This document shows, piece after piece, positions 45,931-57,797 of a stretch of DNA of 64,000 bases. The notes beneath the pieces are model-generated. The model did not search any database, was not told where the DNA came from, and was given only the letters and a program-made list of their open reading frames with translations. Positions within the stretch are counted from its first letter, which is position 1. Each line of letters starts with the position of its first letter. The stretch comes from Trichaptum fuscoviolaceum (taxonomy: Eukaryota; Basidiomycota; Agaricomycetes; Hymenochaetales; Trichaptaceae), in assembly GCA_910574455.1 (NCBI GenBank), contig CAJSYZ010000007.1, positions 3,727,773 through 3,791,772 on the forward strand, read 5' to 3'. Position numbers and translations under genes: made by a program.

Positions 45931-47569
45931 CCCAGACTGCCCTTGCTCTTGACCATGTAATTAAGGATTCGAGGTTCACCGTCCCACCATGGACAACCTC
46001 CACGATCTATTGGTTCTCACATGACTTTATACACTGCCGTCATGGGAGAAGCATTCAGAGGTTGAATCAGAAGGAAATGTCTTCGAGGTCATTGATGGTC
46101 CATTGCTTCCGGAAGCGCTCCCGTCGGATAGTTCCGAAGGATTATGGCCGTGTTTGTGCTCTGTTGCATTTCGGAACTTCTACATAGTACTCGTATGAAC
46201 TGGAATTTTGTGCGTGCCTTTATTGTCTCAACTGCCTCTACCATGCACACAAACCGAATACTCAAACAAATCGATACCTAGTCCTCTGAATCGCCCCGTA
46301 TATAGCGTTGGTTCTTTCGAGCTCCCCGCGTACCTCGGAGATGTGGCTTCTGTAGACCCCAAATGCTCAAGCTGCAAACGTAAAGGGAGATTTTGCCATC
46401 AGCATTGCAACCTGCGGCCGAGACTGCTCTTCTTCTCATCAAAGTTCACCGGTTCACAAGTGCCGATGGGCCAATCGACGCGGCAACCGCCATTCATCTG
46501 AATATGCTACCCTCTAAGTTCAGTGACGCCGAGGGAGAACGCGACAAGATAAGCTCGGTGAAGAACAGTTGGAAGCGCGGGAAGCGGCCGAAAACCAGGC
46601 GTTGAAGTGGAACGATTGGACACAGGGCTGTACACGGACTATCGTGCTCAAATCCACGAAGCCGGGCGTGAACAACTTTGTGAGGGCGGTCGCTGCGAAG
46701 GTTCGTAGTCATGGAGTTTTTGGATGATTGCAGACGCAGACTTTACCGATATCCACTTGCCTCCTTTATCGCGCCATGGAAAGCGAAAGCAAATGGAAAA
46801 ACTTCCTTGTTATGAAGTCGCTTTCTCGGAAGAGATGGATGTGAAGGCTGTCCTGCTCAAATCCTAATCGTTGTGAGTATAGGATATATTTTGAAGAGAT
46901 GTCGTTCGCGATCTCACTATTCGCACTCTACGAACAGGGCAAATTGCAACATGCCGAATATCAACGCAGTGAGTTTGCGTATGCCTGGCACTTTACGATG
47001 TCCAACCATCTAAGTCTTTACACATCCCTCTGAAGGACAAGCATCCGGTTTCCAACACCCGCACAATTGAACTTTTCAAACGAAACCGCGGCGATTATCC
47101 GCATGAACGGTGACCTCGACGTCAATCTCTTTATATTTGACTATTTAATGTATTAAAATCGTGTCGACTATCTCTACCATCTGGCGCGGATATTTAGGTA
47201 AGTGGCGTTGTTACTTGAGCCCGTTCTTGACGCGGTGTGGCGCGTTGTGACCATACGCCTCAGGCTTCGACTGCATCACGAAATTATCCCACAGCATATC
47301 AATGTTCAACCACCTGCTTCTACTTTCCGAGCGTAAACGCATGTTTCGTTTTCTCAACAAATTCCTCCATATTCAGCTCGGACATCTTTCGATCGAGGCA
47401 AAAAACACCAGTACTGCACACTGGCAGTACGGCTTGATGAATGTGTGGAAGACGGGTGTTGATTTAGAATGGAAATGTCCCGGAGTTAGAATAGAAAACA
47501 CGGTCAGCCGTTCTGTTTCTATTGTGCCTGTTATGACCGGACAAGATACATTCAGTGCGTAGGCCATGT
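45931..47569. other. spacer of the inverted repeat with decayed coding fragments
   Basis: On the plus strand a frame around 46208-46500 includes a Cys/His cluster (CSSCKRKGRFCHQHC). A second part around 46400-46730 reads TALLLIKVHRFTSADGPIDA then, after a frame change near 46545, EAAENQALKWNDWTQGCTRT and VNNFVRAVAAKV with a stop at 46725. These look like pieces of one or two old genes broken by frameshifts. No family recognised and no intact gene. Confidence 0.4.
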
Positions 47570-48347
47570 ACGTGGAGCAAACACAGAGCCTTGGCTAGTT
47601 ATTTCTCAAAGGGCAGCGTGAGTTCTGATATATTCTTTTACGTCAAAGCAGCCGATGTAACTGAAGTTTTGCAGGTCGCTATCTTTAATTACATGTAGAT
47701 CGAACTTCGCTCGGACGCCACTCGTCGAGGCGTCCCACAAACGACAAGATATGTATGGAAGTCGAGCGTGGCGACGATGACAGCAAATACGTCTTCTTTA
47801 CTACTACTGACGGGCAGCAGCAACTTACGAGCCAGTCCGACTTGTGCTGCTCGCTTCCTCAGTCATTTGACTAAGGGTTCTAAGTAGGTCCGTGTTCACG
47901 AAGCCCCACGTTTGACGTTTCCCTTCAAGCCAGAGGCTCTAAATATGGCTTGACTATGATGGCTTACTCCACAATATTGGTGCCCTTGACTTATCTCACA
48001 ACCATATGTAGTTCGGACTTCGCTGGAACGCCGCTTGTCGAGGCCGCTCATAACATGGAAGTCGAGTGTGGCGTCGTTGGCAGCAAACACGTCTTCTTCA
48101 CTATTACTGGCGACAAACAGCAACTTATGAGGCTGGCGTTCGCCAGTCCGTCGTGCTGTTCGCTTCTTCAGTCACTTGACTAAGAGTTCCGAATAGGTTC
48201 CTATCCACGAGCCCCCCACGGTTGACGTCTCCTTCCAAGCCAGCACTGAAGATGACCTCGTCGAATTTACCCCCTTCATACCCGACTACCAGTAGCACGG
48301 ATGGCACACTTGACTATGGCGGCCCTAGAGGAAGGGCCCCGAATACA

Positions 48348-48354
48348 TATAAAG
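48348..48354 (+). promoter_or_regulatory. TATA box of 118-aa gene copy 2
   Basis: TATAAAG in ACATATAAAGGG, about 140 bp before the ATG at 48488. The same box precedes the other copy in mirrored position. Confidence 0.5.
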
Positions 48355-48487
48355 GGAGCCAAATCTCATCCCTAGGCTACCACAAACCAGCATCGTCACC
48401 TCTCATCTGCCGCTTGTACGTTCACTAGCTGCAAGAAATCTTGATTTTTATCACCAAAGTGAGTTCTTAACACAGAGTCTTCTCACA

Positions 48488-48844
48488 ATGCTAACTGCCA
48501 TTAGCGATACTACAGTACCGATGGAAGTCTGGACCGAGCACAAGGACAAGACCGTCGAAGGCCACACGCTCACAGGCACCCTCAGATTCAAAGGTCAAAT
48601 CATTTGGGGACCCCACGGCTGCCATGATAACACGATCCGGCTCGGCTCGGCGCTCACCCAGGCTGATTGGCGCTTTGCTATGACATTCGAACCGAAGGAA
48701 CATTCAGTCGAAGGACACGTACGCGTTATTAGCGTCAAGGGCTGGGATGGCACGCTTCTTCTGGACAAACTCAGCACCCACGACAGCATGGATAGCTTGG
48801 CTAAAGCTGTCATGGATAACATACGCTCGGAGGGGCCCCCTTAA
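48488..48844 (+). CDS. 118-aa protein, inverted-repeat copy 2
   Basis: Same single-exon frame as 44953-45309, with two residue changes near the C-terminus (HDSMD). A GTGAGT...CACAG segment at about 48459-48477, just upstream of the ATG, could be a 5' untranslated intron. Function unknown. Confidence 0.55.
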   Translation: MLTAISDTTVPMEVWTEHKDKTVEGHTLTGTLRFKGQIIWGPHGCHDNTIRLGSALTQADWRFAMTFEPKEHSVEGHVRVISVKGWDGTLLLDKLSTHDSMDSLAKAVMDNIRSEGPP

Positions 48845-49090
48845 GCTTGTGTATATTGTCAAATGTGGGCGAGGAAAGCGATATAAACATCATGTATTCC
48901 TGTTAAAGAATTGATGATAAAGAGCTGCTTGAACCATGTCTTCACGAATCCCTTACTGTCCTTTCCCTGGAGTTCCGAGCTGACTTCGCCATCGTTGGGC
49001 TGTGAACCTGCTCGGGGGATGTCCGACCACGCACGCCATTACGTCTGACCCGATGACGAGGCCTAGCATCGATTATTGAGCGCGTACTAG

Positions 49091-49660
49091 ACGGTTGAGC
49101 CCGTGGGCTATCGAGGATACCAACGGAAAAATCAATGTTAGCAGGCCCATTCATTCAGAGCAAAAGGCAATCAAAGTCTACGCACATTCGATGCGTTCAC
49201 TCCGTTATGCATGAACGAAAAGTGATAATATAGATGCCCTGTTCCCAGATTTGCAGTTGTCTGTGGAATGAGCTCTGTTTGCTCGAAGTTTGAGTTCCAC
49301 GTTGACGCGCTGCCCACGGTGAACTTCAATCCCTTGGATTCACAGGTGTCCGCTGTGTTCTTGTATGATGACGAAAGATCGAGGTAATGTGCAGTTTCCT
49401 GACTCCCGTGGATGTACTAGTCGACGCTAATGTTACATATAAATCCCCTCCCCCCCCACTGGTACTCTCCAACCTCAGTTCACCATGACCTTATATATAT
49501 GCATTTTGGTACGGTGCATTATCTCGCATGCAACGCACTCACATGTATCGAAATCCGAAACGGAGCTATAGTAATCGAAGTTGCCAGACCACAAGAACGT
49601 ACCAGCTTTGACCACTTCGTTCAAGAGAGCAACTGTAGCGAAAGAGACCAATGCACGCAT
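49091..49660 (-). pseudogene. truncated GH131 copy (5' half)
   Basis: The 5' half of the GH131 gene is duplicated, with the start codon at 49660. Exon 1 is intact here (signal peptide, then GTFLWSGNFDYYSSVSDFDT). The next exon has lost a base near 49487 and reads out of frame. The following exon (Y-H-Y-L-D-L and ERTELIPQTT region, about 49200-49420) is recognisable. The copy stops near 49140, before the downstream catalytic exons and the CBM1. It cannot encode an enzyme. Confidence 0.7.
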
Positions 49661-51420
49661 CCTCGAAAGAAGGACCTAAGGCGAGTCCACAACTACGCAT
49701 ACGGACGTAATCCTAAGTTTATACGAAGTCGTCCAATACAATACTGATTCTCCGGGACTCGTAAAGATGTATGCGAAGTTAGGCCGGCACCATAACGATG
49801 GGAAAATGTCGGTCCTTGTTCTGCTACGCTCGCTACTAGCGAACCAATTGTAGATGATAATTTCCCAGATTTAATCAATTCTCGCTGATTTCCGGCGAAC
49901 GATCTGTATCACGTCAAGAGAAGTCTTTGAAGGACCGGATGCTTTTCCACAATATGCCAAGATACAGTAAGACAAAAAGTGGGCTGTAGCCAGCCTATAG
50001 AGTAATAGAGATCTGAAGGGGGGGAAGCGATTGGTTAAGACATTCGTGATACAGGTGTTAAGCTTACAGAAACGAATATGCGTGAATCGTCTGACGGGCC
50101 CGTCTAAAGTAAAGGTTTCGACCAGTACGTCCAAGATATCATTCATCGCTCAGCCCTCTATACAGTCTTCTCTTTCCAGATTTCCGGATTCCTTCATAGC
50201 AGAAAGATGACATTCCGCATTAATGTCGTTTGCAGCACGTTCATCTGCCTTGGAAGATTTATAGCTTTTCCATTCATCGTCCCGTGAGGTTGTCGTTTCC
50301 ACAGGCACATTGAGGGCATTACTAATGGATTCAATGGCAATGGTAAATGTTAAGCAACGGATAAATGGTACCGTCCGACGTCCAAAGAGTCAGAGTGAAT
50401 CTATTTATCTATTAGGTATCTGAGGAAATAGACAGATGATACAGGAAACGCACCTGATCATGATCGAACGAATGGCGCGATAGAACTCCGCCCACGTCTA
50501 CAGCTATTGTTGGGTTATTCAAGGAAGTTAAGAGATATTCTGAGTTCTAGCGCAGTCCAGGTTGCTATGGATGTTCACGTTTGTAGGGATCCCACCCTAA
50601 TGGAGCAGGTATATCAAGTTGATTCGTATTTATCCCAAGACGTTTGGGTATGTGAAGGAAGAATTCGATAAGTTGAAGGGGATTGAGATGGATATACGGA
50701 GAGGACGTGTAGAAGACAATCCGGGAAAGAATTTCCCTTGTATAGTGGAATAGTATTGACTAGGACATGCCCTTCATCGAGTTCGCTCGTGAAAGTGCAA
50801 TAATCTTGAGAATTATGTTATGTGGTGAGTTTCAATGCTGATAGTATAGAATACACGCACATGATTGAATTGTACTCACGATTCGTTCAGATGTCGCTAC
50901 AGTCATACATCCATGATGTTAACCACGTTCTTCTAGTTCTCCTCGCTTTCTTCTCTTCCTTGCGAACCCGTTTCATAGTTGTGAGATAGCAATCCGCGAT
51001 ATGGGTGTACGCGACGTATTCTCTGGTCGTGAAAGTCTCGAAGTCCCTACACTCATCATCCCGAGTGGCGGGCTGTCTCCTTAGGCGTATTGAGAACATT
51101 GATATGGTGCGAAAAGTAGGTGATGTTGCGCAATGGAGTGTCTCGCCTGGACAGCGAGAGCTCCGAGTCAGGGAATTGGAATGAATGGTGTTGTGGAAAC
51201 GCACCTACTACTAGCTGAAAGCCCCGTGGTTACTATGGACTGAGGTTGCCAAGAGTAATATAAGAGAATGTGAACATTGGAAGAGTCCTACACCCGGTAT
51301 ATATAACGATGCATTCGGCGGCTTCGATGGAACATGCATCTAAGACATTGCGGAACGGGATACTGTGTATGAGACAGTTTGGACGGAACATGAAGTCACA
51401 GAGTTGAAGGTTCATTTCGT
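49661..51420. repeat. degenerate segmental duplication, unit B
   Basis: Parallel to 43662-44729, with an extra ~250-bp segment at about 49850-50105. The end (50887-51204, minus strand) reads ...MKRVRKEEKKARRTRRTW then LTSWMYD. This resembles the last residues of the CSC1/TMEM63 protein (RVRKEELAASAPASRSWFTSW) encoded just upstream. The unit therefore contains a decayed copy of that gene's 3' end. Confidence 0.55.
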
Positions 51421-51855
51421 TCGAGAGAGGATCAGTGAACCATTCTTGTGTTGCTTTGACTAGGATTATCGAAAAAATAATCTGATAGGCTATCGATACA
51501 TAACTTCTTGAACGTTCTCGGTTTCTTGATTATATACTGCCCTACTATAAACATACTAGTACTAGTAGTTTATGTTCTCACGCATGTGCAACTTGTCTGG
51601 AAACGTGACATATGCTACATATTAGCTTTTACTATATGGAGTAGTTGTGTGACTGTCACATGCTAAGATTAAGCGTCTTTAAGAAATGGTCTACATTACA
51701 ACGGACACGAGTTACATAGGAAAAGAATCTAATACACTGCAAATAAGAAACAGCGAAAGCGATGACCTGAGATGATATAAAGCGCCGAAAACGATGATAT
51801 GCGACGGGTATGAAGTACATGCAAGAACGAAGTCATAAATATACATGAATAGTCA
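51421..51855. other. intergenic, 3' of CSC1/TMEM63 gene
   Basis: No gene. It includes the palindromic phrase ACTAGTACTAGT near 51558. Confidence 0.45.
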
Positions 51856-54800
51856 TCACGAAGTCCACGGCATCCTAGAAAACATCCAGGACGTGAACCA
51901 AGATCTTGACGCCGGAGCGCTCGCAGCCAACTCCTCTTTCCGCACCCGATTATCCGTAGCGTTCTGCTCTTCAAAAATAACTTCGTTTACTACAGCCTCA
52001 CGGGTAGAGATAGGGCCGGAGACGAGGCTGGTCCTGTCGCCCATCCGTAAAGAGGATTGATTACCCGGAAGAAGTGAGGGCATCGACAATGGGCTCGATA
52101 CCAATGGACCTGCGACAGTTATGCGGGATCTCGCGAATGGTGCTTGTGCATGGAGATCCGGCTTGCTTGCAGGATCAAAATACGAGCTGCGTCTTTTCGG
52201 TTGCTCCGCCAGCGAAAGCTTAGGGGATTGAGCAGCGTATGAATGGAAGGACATGAAGGAAGAAGTTCGCATCCTAGAAGGTCCAGCAGCTTCCGGTGCA
52301 CCACCTAAGTGCGGTAGGGGTAGAGAAGGTGTTCTCCTACTGCTGAAGCTACTTGTATGTCGTGTAAGGATGCTTGGTCTTCTCAAGGACGAGGGTCGAC
52401 CCTCCTCTGCAACTTCAAAGTAGTCTCCTTTCCGTGGATGTTCGATTCGGTCTGTGATATCTGGAGGAAGGGAAATTTCTTCATCGCCAGTCAATTGCCT
52501 ATGTATAGGGGGACTGAGAGTCATTCGCTCTGACAGATCAGACGTTGAGATGAATGTTGGCAGATCGGCAATAGCAATGCCGCCCTCAACCCATTCTCCA
52601 AGCTGGCCGTGGGTAGGGTCGCTCGTTAACGCTCTGAATACGTCAACTGTATCGTCCAAGTCTAAGATCCCCACTGGATTCCTAGGAAGCCAAAGGTGAT
52701 TGTAGATGGGACGACTATAGTAGGGATTGTCGTACGGACGATCTAGGCGTGCGTTGTCATCCCAAGCAGGGTGCTTCTCGTGGGGAATGACAAGAGACGG
52801 TTTTGTCACGGGCATGGCGAGCGTCTGAATACCATTATGGATACCAGTATGGTCAAGGCTCAGATCAGGTTCAGAACCTGCAGGTCTCGTCACTGTCGCG
52901 TTTCCATAAGGCCCTAGCGCTGTGCCAGTCCAGGATTTCATCCGTTTGAATTCGTCAAATGGTATAGGTTTATGGTCGTCCGGTGATAACGTTCGTTCAG
53001 GAACAGCAGAGTACGTGAACTTTAAGCCCTTTGGTAATTTCCATGTCTTGAAATTTGCCGCCGTGCCCTCCGTTAGCATCTTGTCAGCAATCTGGAGTCC
53101 CGTGCTTCGTCTGCTTTCCCGCTTGTCGTTTGATTCATGAGCTGGTGGTTCAATCCCACAGATGACATACGCTTCGACAATGTCAGCGGCCTCGAATTTT
53201 TTGCGAACGATTCTCGTAAACCTGAAAAGCTAAAATCAGTCAAACAATAATCGATAGGTTCAAGACACTCACAGAATCTTTGACAGAATGGTTGCAACTA
53301 TCATAACGGCCGTAAGACCGACATGTACCTCCTTTTTGACGACGGCCAGAAACCCAAGGAAGACAACCTTAGAACCACGTAAGCCCTCAAGAAAACACAG
53401 ATAGCTCTTCTGCATCTACCTGAGCCAGAATAAGTCCGTCTAATGAGTATCGACCTAGGCGTATCAATAGAAGGCTACCATTTTGCTCATAGTTCTTCGC
53501 ATACACGTGAAGCAACTAGCTCAAAATTAGATGATAAGCAATTCTTAATGCAGGAAAATTACGAACTTGGTTCCGAATGACGGCTGTACGATTGACATGT
53601 GTGTGTTAGTTATATAAAATCAATACTAACATAGATGGAACCTACCAGACTCGAAGGTAAAGTAGACCAGCGCGAAAGGCATCAGTAGCGGATTTAGCAC
53701 AGAGAAGACCAGAATAATGAAGACGATAAGCAGATGGTTTGGCAACCAATCTTAATATCAGGTTAGATACGCTGTGATCAAAACTCAAGCGTGGCAAATG
53801 CTTACAGTAATAGTTGAATGTGCGAGGTCTGATTCCAACGGCTCGCCTCCGTGGTACTGTTGCGCGTTTTGTCGAAGGATATGTGAACAATGGGAGCTAC
53901 AGCTATGATTAGTAAACGATGACAATATGATGCAATGAGCCTACCCCAACTGAACGAGATACATTAGCAAGATGGTAAGATAGCTCTAAGGAAGAAGGGA
54001 CGTACAGAGGATTAATTCGATGCCTCCATGAATAGCCATGGTGAATATGACTGAACACGATATTTAGTTGAGTGAAATCTGACGATTGAAATTCATACTC
54101 ACTCCATCCAACGTAAAATGGCCCTGCAGCGGGAAAGCTACCCCCGACCACATCCAGAACGGTGACGGACGATTGCTTAAATGAAGTAAAGAACGACTCC
54201 AGTGTAACAACACCAACGCAAAAAAAGACCAAGACGTTTGATACAAGAAATTTATGGTAACGGACCATGATCTTGTCGTGCAGCGCCGATAGCGTGATAA
54301 TCGTATGCGCTTTCTTTGCGATGAGCAAGAGGATGAGGGGGATGGTGAGCATGAGTAAAGAGGTAAGCACGGTTGGTAGGAGAGACGTGATTAATTCTTG
54401 CGCGAGTTCGTGATGGTTGAGAAAATTTTGCTGCGTGAGCTTTGTCAGATGGCTGCTCGTATAAGCAGTACAATTAACAGACTTACCAGCCCAGGAATGA
54501 CACTAGCAATAGTGGTAATATTAACCAGACCAACCAGCGCGGAAACTGGGATGACCCAAATGATTATAAAACCCCTTCATTTCCTAGTCAGCACCAGATA
54601 ACAACACACAATCATGAGAATGGCTGAGACACACCATACACCAATGTCAACGACCCAGTCCTTAAGTAACTAAACAGAGCCATTAGCGTCAAGAAAGCAA
54701 AGCACTCAGGGGTATTTACCTCTGCTTTGAACGTCTGCTTCATAAGTCTGACCCAATCTATATCTTCATATTCAGGCGCCATTTCCACCATGCATGCTAA

Positions 54801-56805
54801 AGGATTGTCGGGGTGCACAGCAAGATACTTGCAAGCCCGTCGAGCGTAATCCGGGTGCGCAAACGTCACGAAAGCGGTAGAAACGGGCTCAAAGTCCGAA
54901 ACGGGGTGGCTCCTGTTCTCCGTGATCAAAGACGTCAGTAGCCCAACCTTCGCCGTGTAGTAATCAATAGATGGGACAGTCCTCCCCCGAAAGAGAGCAG
55001 ATAAATGAATGAGGGGCTGATATGGATCGAGAACTGAGCGTGGAAGAGAAAAGAGTGCCTCCCAAACGGTCTGCTCGGGAGAGTCCCCTGGGCCGCTCTC
55101 CAAGTTCGTCCTTTCCAAAGGCATGGTTTGTTTCTCTAGCGCCCTAGGCGTTGGGATCTCAGCCATGGATGGCGGGCCCAGACGAAGCTTAGCCCCCAAA
55201 CGCGACCACCAAGAACGTCTTTTCCGCATTCCATATTTTTCAACAAATGGTCCTAGCGTACGAATTAACATATCCGCCCGGTCTTCCGCAGGAGTTTCAT
55301 CTTCGTCGGTACCCAAAGTAGGTTCCATATCAGTCTCTACCGATAGCTTCCCTTCGCCTCTTTGTCTTGTTGGTGTAACACTCAGTAGCTTGTGAGCAAC
55401 ACGACTCATACGAGACGGACCATAATCTTTTATGTCCATCAATGTCCTGACTGCTTCTAACGTTTTGACGGCGAGTTTGATATGGGCCATTTCCGTCTTT
55501 TTCAACATTTCTTCTCTCCTATCAAGTAGAGAAGCCAGCTCTGTCATTTTGCGAGCGAGGACGACACGTTCGACCTCAGGTTTTACGGGCATCTCTGCTT
55601 CGCCTTCAACGGTTGGAGCTGACCCGATGATACTTGGAGTAGAAGAATTGTCCTGAGAGTGTTTGAAGTACTCAAGTCTTCGAATTCGGTTGAACAGATA
55701 AGAAATCATTTTGTTGATGAAGCCTGGGTGGCGGTTGGAAGTCAAGCCGATGGCGGGCTTAGCAAGTGGACGAGACAAATGGTACTCGAAGTACTCCTTC
55801 AGTTCTTTTTCCGAGCGTAGCCGCGAAGGGATGTTTGTGACCATGACAGTCCGAAGTCTCAAGCCTCTGTTCGTTGACATCTCTTCTGATGGAGGCATCG
55901 AGTGAAATGGGTGTTGAGGGTGAGGGTGAGAAGGGGGGTCATGTTGGCCTCCGGGAGATGTCGAATCTATCTCGCGGCGAGTCCGTTCTGCGGAAGCCGC
56001 GATGGATTGTGCTCGGCACCGAAAAACACCCTGGCTTATCCAAATTAACGTGTAGATCCATGATACCGAAACCCAGGCTAAAAGAGTAAGATGGATCCAT
56101 AGTAGTCTGAGACCTTCCTGGGTTTGGGTAAGGGACGAAATTAGAGCTCGGTCCATTGACTTTGGTGCGACATTTGGATCCGAGAATTTGATGTGGATGG
56201 GTAAAAGAACCACCGTGGTGGTGAAAGTGTGCAGCAATGTAAACCAGACTGTGACGATGAGATTACTTCTAAGCTTAGGATGGATAAGTCGACAAACTCA
56301 CGGCATCCTCGCATGAACCGGCTATATAAAGTGGCATCAACGCCACGAAGTTCGCATAGTTTCGACTCGGGAAACATGATTACTTCCGGCACCCATGCTA
56401 GAGGCCATTGTTGCGGATGTGGTGGGGAGGGATTCCTGCGCAAGTCAATGAGATATCTAATCAGGGGGCGAGTCTTAAGTTACGCACTTTGCCCATGATC
56501 TGCCTTGATAGAGACTAGAAAGGATTCTGAGTCTCAAGCTACCTCTGTGAAAAATAGTCGAACTCACTATCCGAACTCCCAAGATTCCACGCTGCCTAGA
56601 GGCTTATCCCTCTTGTTTCCCCGTCGCTTTCTCTTCATGAGCTCGTGTGCTGTTACACATATCGTTATGATGCACCCTGCCAACACAGACTGTGTTATGA
56701 GGCCACTGAACCATGGAGTGGAGTGTCAGGACCTCGCGTTGCGCTTGAGATTTGTCGGACTTGCCTATAATTTCTCGAGAAAGGCCGCTCTTGAAGGGTC
56801 GCCAT
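51856..56805 (-). CDS. CSC1/TMEM63 (DUF221, Rsn1-type) calcium-permeable channel-like protein
   Basis: Start at 56805; exon 1 is 56805-56765 and exon 2 starts at 56705. There are large exons within 56237-54680 and 53079-51856, with many smaller exons between. Family members are osmosensitive cation channels of the plasma membrane or vesicle membranes. The first membrane segment (SVLAGCIITICVTAHELMKR) is followed by ESWEFGYLYQGRSWAK, WPLAWVPEV and GVDATLYSRFMRGC, all typical. A long cytosolic domain (TVMVTNIPSRLRSEKELKEYF) and the RSN1 7-TM core follow. A ~350-residue Ser/Pro-rich cytosolic tail contains WLPRNPVGI. The first intron (56764-56706) has a GC donor. Fragments of the 3' end are duplicated at 44.6 and 50.9-51.2 kb. 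Confidence 0.87.
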
Positions 56806-57797
56806 TAGGTTCGCCCACGAAGGCGGCGGAGTATGTGGGGGGACGACTACAACCTAGGGGCTCGTGGACGTGTGTTTCTTCAGAAGCCCAGCGTGCACGA
56901 CGAACTGCAAAGAAGCTGTAATGACGCCACATTTAGATGGGCTAATTTTAGAGTTATCTACGACCTGGATAAGATAACCTGCTACTTCAGTTACATATGT
57001 ACTATTGATCTACCCGCCCTGAATAGAGTGGGTGCAAATTGATCCCGTCAATGTCGTTTTTCACCTATGTATCATGATCCTCATGCGGAGGTGAGGGATA
57101 CCTTTCCATCGCCCAGAAGCACGCCCGCTCTGAGCTCCGGCACTGATGTTCTCCCCGCTCTCACTCCTCTGATTCTACGTCTACAACGATATTATCTGGG
57201 TCGTCAAACGTTTCTCAGCTAGGGCTCCGAAGAAGACTCTACAATTCTCTCCTCGTAACCGGTCTGTCCTGCGCAGTCTGCTCGCTGTGCTTCCCTTTTT
57301 TACCTGCCAGTATTCATTTGTATCCAAGCTACTGGTATAAGGTCATCTGAAGCTTCGCTTAGTCCAAGCTCTTCGCCGACAGTGAAGAAGGCTCTTTGGC
57401 GCGAGACCTCTGCTGCTCCAGCTTGTACTCAGTCTCCAATGTTCTTTACTACTGGGAACCAAGCATGAAGACTAGTAAGCCACTGCACGCACTATTTGAA
57501 ATGCCTCGAGGCATGCGTTGCCACTGGTGGTATCCAAGCGAGCAGTCCCATTGTTCTTGGACACATCCACCTTATGTCATAGCCAACTTTTCTGCTTGTC
57601 TATGTTTGGCGCACCACAACCAGATCGCATATTTTAATAAACGCTCTACTTCGTGGGCCTCTTTCTGACTTACCCAGTTACTACAACCTCGCTCGCACAA
57701 GCACTTGATCCTCTATTTACCAAACGGTGAATACCATCTATACTAATAGCTACTACCTAGCTAACGACTCACTAGCACCTCGGGCATTTAGTTTGCC
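56806..57797. promoter_or_regulatory. shared upstream region of CSC1/TMEM63 and RasGEF genes
   Basis: 992 bp between divergent starts. No supported coding region; short frames have no features. It presumably contains both promoters and 5' untranslated regions. Confidence 0.4.

Larger units (their letters stand above)
47570..49090. repeat. right arm of large inverted repeat
   Basis: Reverse complement of 44730-45930 plus one additional ~340-bp tandem copy of the gene-tail fragment. It contains gene-tail fragments at about 47700-47880 (most diverged) and 47990-48190, and the second 118-aa gene. Compared with the left arm, the 47990-48190 copy has lost 2 nt near 48150, shifting its frame. Confidence 0.75.
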
